Below are positions 18,801-29,165 of a DNA stretch of 39,227 nucleotides, one piece after another. The DNA comes from a virus, in IMG/VR virus record IMGVR_UViG_3300020473_000058, positions 1 through 39,227 of that record; one strand, given 5' to 3'. The number at the start of each line of letters is the position of its first letter. The first letter of the stretch is position 1. Made by a program: the position numbers and the translations under genes. The notes beneath the pieces were generated by a model. That model ran no database searches. It was not told the DNA's origin and saw only the letters and a program-made list of their open reading frames with translations.

Positions 18801-19040
18801 ACTCGTATGATCAATACCTATAGCACTACCATCAGCATGATACACTACTTCTTCACCAGTAATATAAAAATGATTAGGAATTACTACAGTATCAGATCCT
18901 AAAAGAACCTTATTGACATCAGAAGCATCAAATTCTTTATAGTAAAGAGGATCACCCTCATGGGTTAAATTAAAACTCTTCTGGAAAGTTTCTGTTTCCG
19001 AGTTGAATATTTTGTTTACTGATCCTAATGTGAATGACAT
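15894..19040 (-). CDS. Large baseplate/tail structural protein, cyanophage type
   Basis: A 1048-aa protein, Gly/Thr/Val-rich with many short beta-strand repeats (forms such as TxxGIGTHTL and GxGYT.GP). There is no catalytic motif. It lies between the 2742-aa YHYH protein and gp8, in a row of baseplate genes, so it is most likely a wedge or peripheral baseplate subunit. Parts of its sequence (ADGSAIGIDHTSTG, NNDYYIIQLGTNSFRFAET) resemble units in the 2742-aa protein (DGEEVIYNTGGSDAIGIG, NSPYYVVKLNDSEIHLADS). This suggests a shared repeated domain. It starts at the ATG at 19038-19040, with CTAAATA at 19056-19062 upstream. Confidence 0.8.
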   Translation of the reverse strand: MSFTLGSVNKIFNSETETFQKSFNLTHEGDPLYYKEFDASDVNKVLLGSDTVVIPNHFYITGEEVVYHADGSAIGIDHTSTGVGAATTLPQNVFVIKVNENKIKLAATYALAKAGTPIGITTVGVGVTHSFSTTKKNTKAVLSIDNVIQAPLYTRVGAATTVVSVQNRQVNVWSVTDPPIKAYDIIKIDDEYMRIQVVGYGGQTNNLLVDREWLGSVKTAHTPGTAVELTFGDYNIVQDKIHFVDVPFGGTRQSVGVSSDSVDVSANRFAALTQFFETGTKVKIRALDPPAPLVANNDYYIIQLGTNSFRFAETKAKALTDDAITLTTTGIGTHTLLVADVVSGSSFQGRSFIRSDYRDNVIFDDLSQNFTGIGKTFTLKSDGANTIGITTDYGALLINNIFQKPDVDYDFLSSPSPGITSVRFTGNANLDYVAESYSTVDVNQNRLPRRGIIASIGNSEGFGYQAPTHGIGTAVVSGLGTITVSMGYTGTGYTNGPSTYQVYVRGGNPTTGAAGTFTVREGHIESVIMNTPGVGYTWTSVPSLAFDEPVAYDDLRLVPHANSTGIGASVSVSVSVGQSISRFTLTNPGYGFTTGEQLTIAGIPTDRTAGSNFQPAVWTVGDVQDDEFAGWIFGKLQILDDLSEEFDDKKKVFTLKEDGEPMGIESLEGSLIDLDQVLLIFIDDVLQKPGKAYTFNGGTQLKFTEPPKKGSSMQILFYRGTDADMATLTALELIKRGDHLKILNSPSNPTFLDQDTRVVRETIARDTLQTNVYKGQGITASPTPVRPVVWSKQQNDKFIDGVVVSKSRDLYQGRVFPITRIIRNLASNHTDIYTDGGALAFKYTEAPNATDFNIRIIDEDAANTGFGTTTFSMPVKDLSNANISGDEGSIVGVGVSAQAIQFEFYIPDNSPIRENQYGNTTKTGISTGDYFVVSRSNVGTGATALSQTRATTVGIATTCLDGVYQVSHIAPIGAGQTMRVHVNVETNHGLVFTGLTSGVGAYYGSYSWAKLTGGAIGTTFRCTTTNGLTGLSTAPIVQRTDKLLLDYT

Positions 19041-19055
19041 TATAGGGTTTTGAGA

Positions 19056-19062
19056 TATTTAG
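19056..19062 (-). promoter_or_regulatory. Late-promoter-like CTAAATA
   Basis: CTAAATA on the minus strand, 15 nt ahead of the 1048-aa gene, straddling the 3' end of the 2742-aa gene. It is the same heptamer as at 2334, 29598 and 30680. Confidence 0.5.
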
Positions 19063-22000
19063 ATTGTAATAACAACGTCATTAGCAACGTTATCTGGTTT
19101 GTCAATACGCAATTCGTATAATCTAACCACATATGCTTTATTAGCAGCAGGAGTAAATTCTACTACAACATTAGAAGCACTTAGAGTTATACTTGTATTG
19201 AGTATATCTCTTCGTTTATCTGCTGGAACAACATAGTTAGTAAGGTTATTATATTTACTGAAATTTGCATTACCAGCATAAGCGTTTACTACCATATCAA
19301 ATGATGAATACTTATTATCAGTTGTATTTTCAACTTCTACATGATATTTGATAGAAGTGTAATTGGTATATGGTTTGATAGCAACTATATTTGCAGCAGG
19401 TGATGCTGATGCAGTAATTGTCTTTTTAGATGCATTCAATTCAGTATCACCAACATCAATACTCATAATATTTCCACCAACCGATGCAACTGTAGTAGCA
19501 ACACCAACTAACGTAGATAATGTTTGAATAGTCACCCCAATTCCAGCTACAGGTGTATATTTGTAAGAAACAACATTACTTGAAGCATCCATAGTGAATA
19601 TACCCATTGTTGTACCAAATCCAACATTACCATAATCAGTAAATACAACATTATTAGCACCGTCAACTAACCAGTTATACTCTTCAAATTCTCTATTATT
19701 GATACCATTATGAACAAGAACTATTGAACCACTTTTGAACTTAGTTGTATCAACATCCTGAATTACTGTTGTAGCAGGTGATCCAGAAGGAGCAAAGTAA
19801 GAAGAAATTCCAGTCTTTTCAACATGTGCATATGAAGTTTGTCCTATAGCAACAGAATTACTAATAGACTCCTTATAGAAAGTAACATCATAAGTGTATG
19901 ATGAGTTATATGGAAAGAATGAAACTGCTACTAAACCATTTTCTAAACTACAAGTAAATTCACCCAAATCAAATGCATCAGATAAATCTGAATATTGGTT
20001 GATACGCACTTCATTATTATTGTGAATAACTACAAATTCACAATACTGTGTAGCGTTATAAGATATTCCTAATGAAGTATCCAATACAACTTGAGCAAAA
20101 TACTTGATTCCACTAAAGTTTCCTGCTGACCAAGTGTCAATTTCTACTGCACGTAATATATCTGGATCACTGTAGAATTGTGGTGAGATATCATCTATTT
20201 CCAATACTCTATTAGTTTTACAAACTAAAGAATCTCCAAATCTAGAATGAGAAAATACAACTTGATCACTAAAGGTTTCTGTACTATTTGGAATTTCATA
20301 AACTGTGTCATAATCATGTCTATCATATACTCTTGCACTATTATCAATTAGTACAACAGATGTTGTAGCACTACCAACTGTTTTTACAGTTGCAATGGTT
20401 CCTAAACCAACAGGTGCAGATGGTACAAGAAGATCAGAATGTTTCTTGAATCCACCAGGATGTGCTAATGCATCAACTGGTTCGCTCCAAGATGAAATAC
20501 CAACCAAACTCTTCAATGAATATGCAAAGTTTTGATAGTAATCACTATCTTGTGTTCTCTGATAGAATTCATTTAGTTTACCAGTATCCTTTTCCCAACC
20601 ATATGGTTTCTCTATAGAAACACCAGTATCAAAAGAACCAGAATATGAAACCATATCATCAATAGTTCCACCACCATTTGATACTTTTCCTACTATAGAA
20701 TCACCAGTATTGAATCCAACTAAACTATCAACACGTAATGCATTTCTAGTTTTACCTTCACCTGTAATAACTTGTGCTTCATTATTACCAGAATAGACTA
20801 TCTCATTATCAATAAATTGACTTTCAGTTAGAGTAAGATTGAATTGAGGAAGACTTTTCTTATTAATTACAGTACCATAAGCAGCATAATCATGAACACC
20901 TGGATCTGATGGAACATCATATGTAATAATTGCCTGATTCACAGTACCAGGATTAGTTGTAACACCAGTAAGAGTGAAGTATTGATAATTGTAATCAGCA
21001 GAATTATATCCAGTTCCTGTACTTACTCCAAGATTTTCTACAAAGACTTGATCACCAACAGTAAATGGAAGACTCATTGATCCAAATCCTGAAAGTGGAG
21101 TCTTTAGTCTTAAAGTAACTGTTGGATCAGAATAAGTTGCAGTAATAATTCCAACACCATTTGTATTATCAATAGCAATAAGTTGAGCATCACCTCTACT
21201 TAAATTTCCACCACTTCTAATAATCTTTACATTACCAACTCCACTACCTTCTAATTCAGCATTGAATACTGCATTGGGATTGACTAAATTTGTTTTTGAG
21301 TTATAAAGTATTAGATTAGGAGCACTTAGATAATTACTACCAGATGATGTAATTCCAACAGTATCTACAGCAAAGTTATCTCTTAAGAATATAACATTAG
21401 GAACTGTTGCTTGAGGTTTTAGAGTTTTATCTGAAGAATAATCATACCCAAATTCAACAATATCATTCTTACCTATAATTCCAATATTATCTCCTTCTGC
21501 TTTCAAAGAAGCAGTAGAACCTGTAGTAGAAGCAACTGAAACTAATGGAACATCAACATAGGAAGATCCTCCTGAAGTTAGTTCTACTTTACCTACAGGA
21601 CCAGTTGTATTTTTTGATGTTGTATTATATCTAATATCTGATGTAGTATCATATCCTACTCTTTCTGGTACTTCAAATATGTTATATTTGAAAGTATTTG
21701 CTGTTACAGTAACAATACCAGTTCTAGAATTGAATTTACTAGAACGTACATTAATTTTTGAATAATCTACAATATCATTATTAATCTCAATAATCTTACT
21801 TTGATTTGGTGAAGTAAATTTATAGTAAAGAACATCTGGAACATTTTCAGTAAAATGAACTATCTTCTTAGCAAGAGCGTTACCTGGTACACCAGTACTT
21901 GTTATTTCTAAAGCAGATTTTCCTGATCCTACAAATGACTTTTGATATTTCTGATCTAAGAAGAAATCTAATCTGAAATCTGATAATGTAGATGAAGATA

Positions 22001-25000
22001 GATCAAATTCTAACTTATCTCCAGTTGTAACATTGATTGGTGGATTTATTGATGCTCCAATACTTACATACCTATTACCAGTATCATAAGTAGCAACCAC
22101 AGAACTAGTAGCAGCAGATACTATACTCAAATCAATAGTATCATTTGCTCTCATTGTATGATTAGCAGCAGTTGCAACTGTTACATCTACAGACCTAAGA
22201 GAACCTGTTACATTACTTCGTTGTGAAGTGAAATAATGAGTATTTCCAATTCCAGTATTGGAATCAAACATTACTTGTTGTAGATCAGAACTAATACCAG
22301 CAAGAGTAGTAACTACACCAACTTTATTATTATCAATAACCTTAATATAAACATTTGGTGGTAAAGGACGCTTGAATGAAGAACTTACACGCTTCATAGC
22401 ATCAGTTTGATATGTTATAGAAGATCCAGCACCAGGACTATATGATACCTTTTCACCATCTCTAAATGAATGTCTTGGTAAGAATATTGTTCTTGTTGGT
22501 ATAAACTGATTACCAAAATCTTCAGTTGCTACAGTATATCCAATACCAACACCAAAGGTTAGACCAATACCAACATCATGATTATTATCAATTCCACCAC
22601 CTCTAAAGTATTGAGTTATTTCTGATTCGATAAAAGAATCTACTGATGGTGTAAATGTAAATTCTCTTTCTAATCTTACAATAGAAGCACCATTTGTATG
22701 TGCAGCAGCAATAGTACCATCATATTTTCTTATAAGATCTAACTGATTCTGTAAACCATCAAGTCCATAAATTTTGAATTTTTCTGCATCAATTTGTATT
22801 ATATCATTTACATTGAATTTGGTAACAGCATCTTGTATACGAACACTAGTAGTAACACCAACATTCAACATTGCAGTTCCAAGACCAGAACTTACTTCTC
22901 TTACCGCAATTTTATAATTACCTTCTAAACCTTTATATGTTGCATCAGATATACCAAATACACTAAGTTGAGTATCATTAGGAAGATTATGAGGTATAGT
23001 TGCAATACCAGTAGCTACTTTACCATCAAATGAAAACTTGACATTATTTTTAGTGGTTATTGTAGATGTAATTGAAGAAAGTTTAGGACCAACTATCTCA
23101 CTTACTTTACCTATAGCACCAAATCCCTTAGTATCAGTATTATCAAATACTAAACTATCACCAACATTATAATCATCACCAGATTCTACAATATTGACTT
23201 TATCAATAGAACCATCCTTTATACCAACAATTTTAGATTTGGTTTTAGTATTTTTGTTAGAATTTGGTATAAACTCGTAAGTATTAGTCTTATGAGCATC
23301 TGTATTTCTAATAAGATTCAATTTGACAGGATCTAATGCCTGATTAGAATCTAAAGCAAGGTTAAATGTTTCTAACTTTGAATTATAAGAATCTCCAATA
23401 ACATATGGAAAAGTAGGTTTCCTTACACCAAAGAAAGGACTACCAGAGTTTCCATCAATTGCATCCTCAACGGTAGTGTAATATGCATACACTCCATTTG
23501 GATATTCTGGAGTAACCGCAAATCTACCGTTATGAGGATCTAATTGACCCAAATTAGTAATATATTGATAATCTTCAACAAAGAACCCTGAAGGATACTG
23601 TGATGTTGGAGGACCATCAACTCTAGGTACAGTAGTATAACTAGATTTAATATACTCTAATCCACCACTACCATCATTACCTTTATATGCATAAGGTCCA
23701 TATATCGGATTTCCATCATACGCATAACCCAATATTGGTGAATGTTCTACTCCAGAATCACCAAAGAACGTTCTAAGATCTCTAGGAACAAAATAGTTGA
23801 CATATGGATTACCTATGAGAGTACTCTTAGATACCTCATAGAAACCATCATCTTGTAACATGTCACCAGATCTTGCATGTCTTGCAACCTGATTGACAGT
23901 CCAATTTTTAATATTACTTGAATATATTGCTCCGCTACCAGGTGTTTTTGCAGAAACTGTTGTTTTAGCTTGAGTATATCCTGCTCCTTTATCGATCATA
24001 GTAATATCAACGATCTGCCCATTAGATACAACTGCTTTCGCCTTTGCACCAACACCATCACCACTTATCTCAATATCTGGAGTACTAAAGAATTGTTCTC
24101 CACCATATTTGATTATAACTTGATCTATTTGACCATTTACAATAAATGGTTGTAAAAATGCTTTTGTACCAACAATAGTATCAATAAGAGGTTCAAAGTC
24201 GTCATTTATGACCGTAGAACCGAACTCATTACCAGACTTAGTAACATAAACTGAAGTAACACTTCCTCTAAGGACTGGGGTTGCTTTTGCGTTCGCAGTA
24301 CTAATACCTTGTCGTCCTTCGATGGAAATCGAAATAGGAGGATCTTGAAATATTTGTTCCCCACTACCTGAAGTTGTAAATTTGACATAATCTGTAAGGC
24401 TAGTAGAAATTGATACTCTAAACTCATCATCAGTAATCTTTACAACATAATATTCTTTATTGTTGGTCAAACCACCAATAACTGCAGTTTCAGCAGAGTA
24501 CTTTACTATATCACCAGAGTTAAATCCATGATCCTTTATTCTAATACTATCTGTAAATGAACTTACTCCAACAGTAGATTGCGTATTTGCATACCTATTC
24601 TTAAATAAACCAGGATTCTCTACTAAAATTTTATCAACCTTTGTTCTCCGAAGAGAAGTACTTAGCGTATGTTGACCACCACCATTACCTGATAATGGAA
24701 TTGTACCAATACCTAAAAGAGCATTTGTTTGAGAATCCGCTAAATGAATCTCACTATCATTCAATTTTACAACATAATACGGAGAATTATCTACAAGATT
24801 ACCAGGTGTTGTACCAATACCTATAGCATCAGAACCACCTGTATTGTAAATAACCTCTTCACCATCCTTCAATGCGTGTGGTGCTTTGAATACTAAGCGA
24901 TCAGTAGCGGTATTTACTACTCCTCCTGTACTAGAACTATCAAAAGTTACTACATGAGGAACAATCTTCATCTTTGGTTTCAAGATTGCGGTAGTATCAT

Positions 25001-27287
25001 TTCCACCAATTGCTCTTACTGTTGGTTCTTCTTCATAATCATCACCTTCAGTATCTACTAATACTTCAGTTATACTACCTTCCATATTAGCAATAACAGA
25101 AGCACCAATACCAGTATGACCTTCTTGAACAACAGCTAACCTTGGAGGATTGATAACATCATATCCAGATCCTTGGTTTAGAACTTCTACAGTTTCTAGA
25201 GGACCATAGAATACTTTATCCGTTGACTTGTAAGAATATATTTCTACACCATTCGCAAATAGACCAACTCCACCCTGAACCGTTTTAGTCTTAGATTCAC
25301 TAAACTCAGGTACTGGGAATTTTCTAAGTAACTTTTGAGCACCTATATCACTACCAAATACATTCTGAGGGGTCAGGAAGTGGGTACTAATACCACTTAG
25401 GTCAGATACTGCAACTGAAGTAATATACTGCCCTCTACGGACGTTTTCAGGGGTGTATGCTAGTGCTAATGTATTATCATCAATTCTCTTGACATAATAT
25501 GCTTGATTTTCTTGCAAATTATCAAGTTTATCTCCAAATTTAGAATTATATACAACTAGTTCACCATCATGATAATTATGGTCAGTAACAGTGAAAGTGG
25601 TCGAACTTGTTGTAAATCCAACAGTTGTAAATTCCCTAATTCTCTTTTGTGGGGAAATATTCCAATGAGGAAAACTATTAGATGATACATATACATCATT
25701 TCCATCAGAATAAGTATTCTGAACATCTGCTGCAATACCACGATTTGTTTTTAGTTTTCTACGAATGAAATATGTTTGAAGTAAATCAAGACGAGGAGAG
25801 TTTACCTCAATTCTTTTTGAAGTAGGAACATTAGTAATTGTAGCTTCAGTTATTAGACCATCTGGATTGATTATTTCTATCTCATCATTCAAATATAATA
25901 CATGCTCACCTACAAGATCAAATCTATATGTTTGAACTGCAGGTGGTGGTGTGATAACCTGATTTGGGTCTGTTAATGAATTAATTTCTAAAACATTATA
26001 TTTTGTAGCAGTATTAGAAATCCATGATGTCCATCTTAGGTCTTTCTGTTCTATACCTAAAGAAGTTATATCAACCGCACTATTCTTCTGTTGATTATTT
26101 GCAGTTCCTACAAACTTCTGAAGAACCCCCAGAATATTCATAGTTACAGGTTTTTTTACATCACCATCTTCATATGAATACGCAATAGTACCAGAAATTA
26201 CAGTAGATCCAATACCACAAGGTGCAGTAAGTGCTGTTAATCCAAGAAACTGCGTATAGTTCTTATCAGTATATGATAGTACACGATCTTCAAACCGCAA
26301 ATTACCAGCAGTTGAGAATCCAATAGTAGTATCAACATCAAGAATAGTTGTACTTATACCTGCAGATTTAGTAACAAATGTTTTTGAAGTTTGTACAAAT
26401 GTACCAACTTGCGTACCTTTAGATATACCAATCTTATAATATGACTTATTATCGATTACTGCACTCTCAACTCTGAAGATAGATCCGCTATTTTCTCCCT
26501 GTATAAGAGATTGACCTTCTAATTTTATAGGATTACCTGTTATTGCTTCACACAATACAATATCTGCTACGATATAATCCGCATCAGAAGGTTTCATCAT
26601 AAATTTAGAAGGTTGAATCATCTCAACCTTCTCACCATATAACCCACCGAATAATATTTTGAACGCTTCTTCTGTACCTTTTGACTTATAAAAATCTTTT
26701 GCCTGTCTAATAAAATTAGACTGATTTATTTGACTATTGAGTTTTCTTTCAGAAAAACCAGGTAATACTTGCTTCTTTAACTTCTTCAGATACTCATTTA
26801 GAAAAACATTACTTAGATTAGTAACCCTAGTCTCTGCTGCGTGAGTTGCTACACCAGTTTGAGTAAATGTAAGACTTTCTGGTTCATTAGTTTTACTATT
26901 ATTCTCAATACCACTAAACCCACGCACACATCCTATAATGGAAGTTGTGCCAATACCTGTATAAGTTATTATTTCATTATTGATCTTTATCAAACCCCAT
27001 TTTTGAGGCAACCCTTTTGTAGAATCTACGTATATTGTTTTTTGACTAGCGTTAGTATATGTTGTAAGTGATGTAAATCCTGTTAGATTTGTATTATTCA
27101 AAAAGTCAAGACTTTTATATTCATTTAAATTATCCGCAAGATCTACTACGCCACCTTGAAATTCCTGAGAGTAATAATACTGCTCTAAAAATTCTACAAA
27201 GTTTGGATTTTCTTCAGAAATAAACTCAGGTATCTGATCCTGAACAATTTCATTGATCTTGACTTTAGTTATTGAGGTTTCAATCAT
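19059..27287 (-). CDS. Giant baseplate protein with YHYH domain
   Basis: A 2742-aa protein. The N-terminal 230 residues contain a conserved-looking helical block (FIRQAKDFYKSKGTEEAFKI, about 190-210) followed by GGLYGEKVEMIQPSKFMMKP. A YHYH domain is recognisable at about residues 1179-1203 (ILGYAYDGNPIYGPYAY). Many beta-rich repeats of about 100 residues follow the pattern (D/N)G(E/D).V.Y....YYV.....D/N.....A. By position, immediately after gp6 and ahead of gp8, it occupies the place of T4 gp7, the wedge initiator (1032 aa). It is more than twice that size, and similarity to gp7 cannot be shown by eye. It is one of the largest proteins expected in such a phage. Confidence 0.85.
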   Translation of the reverse strand: MIETSITKVKINEIVQDQIPEFISEENPNFVEFLEQYYYSQEFQGGVVDLADNLNEYKSLDFLNNTNLTGFTSLTTYTNASQKTIYVDSTKGLPQKWGLIKINNEIITYTGIGTTSIIGCVRGFSGIENNSKTNEPESLTFTQTGVATHAAETRVTNLSNVFLNEYLKKLKKQVLPGFSERKLNSQINQSNFIRQAKDFYKSKGTEEAFKILFGGLYGEKVEMIQPSKFMMKPSDADYIVADIVLCEAITGNPIKLEGQSLIQGENSGSIFRVESAVIDNKSYYKIGISKGTQVGTFVQTSKTFVTKSAGISTTILDVDTTIGFSTAGNLRFEDRVLSYTDKNYTQFLGLTALTAPCGIGSTVISGTIAYSYEDGDVKKPVTMNILGVLQKFVGTANNQQKNSAVDITSLGIEQKDLRWTSWISNTATKYNVLEINSLTDPNQVITPPPAVQTYRFDLVGEHVLYLNDEIEIINPDGLITEATITNVPTSKRIEVNSPRLDLLQTYFIRRKLKTNRGIAADVQNTYSDGNDVYVSSNSFPHWNISPQKRIREFTTVGFTTSSTTFTVTDHNYHDGELVVYNSKFGDKLDNLQENQAYYVKRIDDNTLALAYTPENVRRGQYITSVAVSDLSGISTHFLTPQNVFGSDIGAQKLLRKFPVPEFSESKTKTVQGGVGLFANGVEIYSYKSTDKVFYGPLETVEVLNQGSGYDVINPPRLAVVQEGHTGIGASVIANMEGSITEVLVDTEGDDYEEEPTVRAIGGNDTTAILKPKMKIVPHVVTFDSSSTGGVVNTATDRLVFKAPHALKDGEEVIYNTGGSDAIGIGTTPGNLVDNSPYYVVKLNDSEIHLADSQTNALLGIGTIPLSGNGGGQHTLSTSLRRTKVDKILVENPGLFKNRYANTQSTVGVSSFTDSIRIKDHGFNSGDIVKYSAETAVIGGLTNNKEYYVVKITDDEFRVSISTSLTDYVKFTTSGSGEQIFQDPPISISIEGRQGISTANAKATPVLRGSVTSVYVTKSGNEFGSTVINDDFEPLIDTIVGTKAFLQPFIVNGQIDQVIIKYGGEQFFSTPDIEISGDGVGAKAKAVVSNGQIVDITMIDKGAGYTQAKTTVSAKTPGSGAIYSSNIKNWTVNQVARHARSGDMLQDDGFYEVSKSTLIGNPYVNYFVPRDLRTFFGDSGVEHSPILGYAYDGNPIYGPYAYKGNDGSGGLEYIKSSYTTVPRVDGPPTSQYPSGFFVEDYQYITNLGQLDPHNGRFAVTPEYPNGVYAYYTTVEDAIDGNSGSPFFGVRKPTFPYVIGDSYNSKLETFNLALDSNQALDPVKLNLIRNTDAHKTNTYEFIPNSNKNTKTKSKIVGIKDGSIDKVNIVESGDDYNVGDSLVFDNTDTKGFGAIGKVSEIVGPKLSSITSTITTKNNVKFSFDGKVATGIATIPHNLPNDTQLSVFGISDATYKGLEGNYKIAVREVSSGLGTAMLNVGVTTSVRIQDAVTKFNVNDIIQIDAEKFKIYGLDGLQNQLDLIRKYDGTIAAAHTNGASIVRLEREFTFTPSVDSFIESEITQYFRGGGIDNNHDVGIGLTFGVGIGYTVATEDFGNQFIPTRTIFLPRHSFRDGEKVSYSPGAGSSITYQTDAMKRVSSSFKRPLPPNVYIKVIDNNKVGVVTTLAGISSDLQQVMFDSNTGIGNTHYFTSQRSNVTGSLRSVDVTVATAANHTMRANDTIDLSIVSAATSSVVATYDTGNRYVSIGASINPPINVTTGDKLEFDLSSSTLSDFRLDFFLDQKYQKSFVGSGKSALEITSTGVPGNALAKKIVHFTENVPDVLYYKFTSPNQSKIIEINNDIVDYSKINVRSSKFNSRTGIVTVTANTFKYNIFEVPERVGYDTTSDIRYNTTSKNTTGPVGKVELTSGGSSYVDVPLVSVASTTGSTASLKAEGDNIGIIGKNDIVEFGYDYSSDKTLKPQATVPNVIFLRDNFAVDTVGITSSGSNYLSAPNLILYNSKTNLVNPNAVFNAELEGSGVGNVKIIRSGGNLSRGDAQLIAIDNTNGVGIITATYSDPTVTLRLKTPLSGFGSMSLPFTVGDQVFVENLGVSTGTGYNSADYNYQYFTLTGVTTNPGTVNQAIITYDVPSDPGVHDYAAYGTVINKKSLPQFNLTLTESQFIDNEIVYSGNNEAQVITGEGKTRNALRVDSLVGFNTGDSIVGKVSNGGGTIDDMVSYSGSFDTGVSIEKPYGWEKDTGKLNEFYQRTQDSDYYQNFAYSLKSLVGISSWSEPVDALAHPGGFKKHSDLLVPSAPVGLGTIATVKTVGSATTSVVLIDNSARVYDRHDYDTVYEIPNSTETFSDQVVFSHSRFGDSLVCKTNRVLEIDDISPQFYSDPDILRAVEIDTWSAGNFSGIKYFAQVVLDTSLGISYNATQYCEFVVIHNNNEVRINQYSDLSDAFDLGEFTCSLENGLVAVSFFPYNSSYTYDVTFYKESISNSVAIGQTSYAHVEKTGISSYFAPSGSPATTVIQDVDTTKFKSGSIVLVHNGINNREFEEYNWLVDGANNVVFTDYGNVGFGTTMGIFTMDASSNVVSYKYTPVAGIGVTIQTLSTLVGVATTVASVGGNIMSIDVGDTELNASKKTITASASPAANIVAIKPYTNYTSIKYHVEVENTTDNKYSSFDMVVNAYAGNANFSKYNNLTNYVVPADKRRDILNTSITLSASNVVVEFTPAANKAYVVRLYELRIDKPDNVANDVVITI

Positions 27288-29165
27288 TTATCGTGTCTTA
27301 CTACCGTTTTGGTAACTAGATTGTGGATTGTACCTTGTGCCAGATGTATTAGCACCAGATGCTATAGAGTCTTGTCTCATATAGAAATTACTCTTAGACA
27401 CATCAAATTGTAGATATAATTCCTTACGTGCTAATACATCATTAGACTCTGGAATTGCTTGAACTTCTACAAGGTTATCTGGTTGTGACGTTGAGGTAAT
27501 ATTCACAGTATCTATAATGATTTCACCCTTCTTATAATCAACACTACCAAAGGATTTAGAGATAATTTTTATATCCGAAGAAGATATAACTTGAAATAGG
27601 AATAGATTACCTTTATCACCACTAACATATTCATCTGAGAAGTAAACTGTTCCTTCTGTTCCTGATATAGTAAAACCAGTAGATTTTACGTTATACTTAG
27701 TATCTCCACGATAGAAAGTATTGTCAAAACACAATTCATACTGTGCAAATTGATTTATTTGAGCCTGTAAATCTCTTCTTATCCTTATAGTTGTAATATT
27801 CGATGTAATAGATGTATTTACACTATCAATCAGAGACAATATTTTACTATACTTGAATCTACCACCAAACTTATTCAATTCTGTACCACCAGCAAATGAA
27901 GTCAATGCAGATATTACATCAGATTTCAAGTTATCAGGATCACCTATAAAGTTTGAGTTATAGTAAACATAACTATCAATTTCAACATATAAGAATTTCA
28001 AATCTACAAATTCAGGAACGATACCTGCAACAGAATAACTCTTCAATGAAGATAAAATATCCTTCTTAGTAAAGTCTGAAAGGAAATTACCATTTCTAGG
28101 TTTTGCAGCAATAAAAACTTTTCCATACTGAGGAGGTTCTAAATCCTCTCCACCATAAGCACTTACCGTTTCAATATTAGGATAAACAGATGGAAGAATT
28201 GCTTCATAATCTGATGCTGTAACTGCCCTGTGTTGAGACGCATATCGCCTTGGAGCGTAATATTTGACACTCTGTAGGGATTCTATATTATCACCATTCT
28301 CAGATGGTTTATTAGTTACTAAGAATGGAACAAAATTACTAATTACAGCACCATCCTGATCTCGTATAGTACCAGCAAAATTGAAATCTCTAACACCATT
28401 ACCATCAGCTCCATCAGTGCGAATATATGAAACTTCAATTACATTTCCTGCATCTAATTTATTACCAAAAACACCATCTCCAAATAATAACTCATACTTC
28501 TCATCAGATGTCTCTTGTAAAAGATATATGTTAGATGTAGAAGTTATTCCTAAAATATTGTCTACTAACTTATATTCAGTTTCTGTTGATGAAGCAGCAT
28601 TTTCCCTAATTGAAACTCTTATAGTAGATGTATCAATGTGATCATTAGGAAGAACATATCTCTGATTATGAATACTTGAATCAACTTCAAATTGTCTTTC
28701 TAAAAACTGACCTTGGAATACTTCTAAGACACCTTCAGCAGTTCCATTTGATACTGTTCCAGTAAGTTTTTCGGGAATAGAAAAAATAAAATTTGTACTT
28801 GATACCCTACCATTGGATATTATACCTGGTTGGAATTCTATTGTAGTAGCAGTTGTTGAAATTCCTGTAATCGTATAATCTACTGTTGCTTTTGCTGCTC
28901 TTCTAGATCTAGGTACATATCCAATATTACGTGCTAAAGATACTACATTCTCTCTTATAGTAGCAGAATCAATAAAACCTTCATTGATTGCCATGTTCGT
29001 ATTGAACGCAGTCAAGTAAGTATTATATGCTAAAGTATTGACTATTACAGACAGGTTTGAACCTTCAAAGTCAAAATCAGAGAAATTACTGTTTTGTCTT
29101 AAATAATCCTTTATTGAGACCTTTATGTCCTCAAAATTCAGATTTGTGTATTGTTGTAGTGCCAT
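27288..29165 (-). CDS. 6: Baseplate wedge protein gp6
   Basis: A 625-aa protein, close to T4 gp6 (660 aa). gp6 forms the continuous ring of the baseplate inner wedge. The N-terminus (NLNFEDIKVSIKDYLRQNSNFSDFDFEGSN.S.I.NTLAYNTY) is typical of the gp6/baseplate-J group. A central PRRYASQHRAVTASDYEAI motif, shared with baseplate J-like proteins, lies near residues 301-319. The gene overlaps the gp25 stop and abuts the 2742-aa gene, so all are co-transcribed. Identification rests on these segments and on the gp25-gp6 order. Confidence 0.92.
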   Translation of the reverse strand: MALQQYTNLNFEDIKVSIKDYLRQNSNFSDFDFEGSNLSVIVNTLAYNTYLTAFNTNMAINEGFIDSATIRENVVSLARNIGYVPRSRRAAKATVDYTITGISTTATTIEFQPGIISNGRVSSTNFIFSIPEKLTGTVSNGTAEGVLEVFQGQFLERQFEVDSSIHNQRYVLPNDHIDTSTIRVSIRENAASSTETEYKLVDNILGITSTSNIYLLQETSDEKYELLFGDGVFGNKLDAGNVIEVSYIRTDGADGNGVRDFNFAGTIRDQDGAVISNFVPFLVTNKPSENGDNIESLQSVKYYAPRRYASQHRAVTASDYEAILPSVYPNIETVSAYGGEDLEPPQYGKVFIAAKPRNGNFLSDFTKKDILSSLKSYSVAGIVPEFVDLKFLYVEIDSYVYYNSNFIGDPDNLKSDVISALTSFAGGTELNKFGGRFKYSKILSLIDSVNTSITSNITTIRIRRDLQAQINQFAQYELCFDNTFYRGDTKYNVKSTGFTISGTEGTVYFSDEYVSGDKGNLFLFQVISSSDIKIISKSFGSVDYKKGEIIIDTVNITSTSQPDNLVEVQAIPESNDVLARKELYLQFDVSKSNFYMRQDSIASGANTSGTRYNPQSSYQNGSKTR

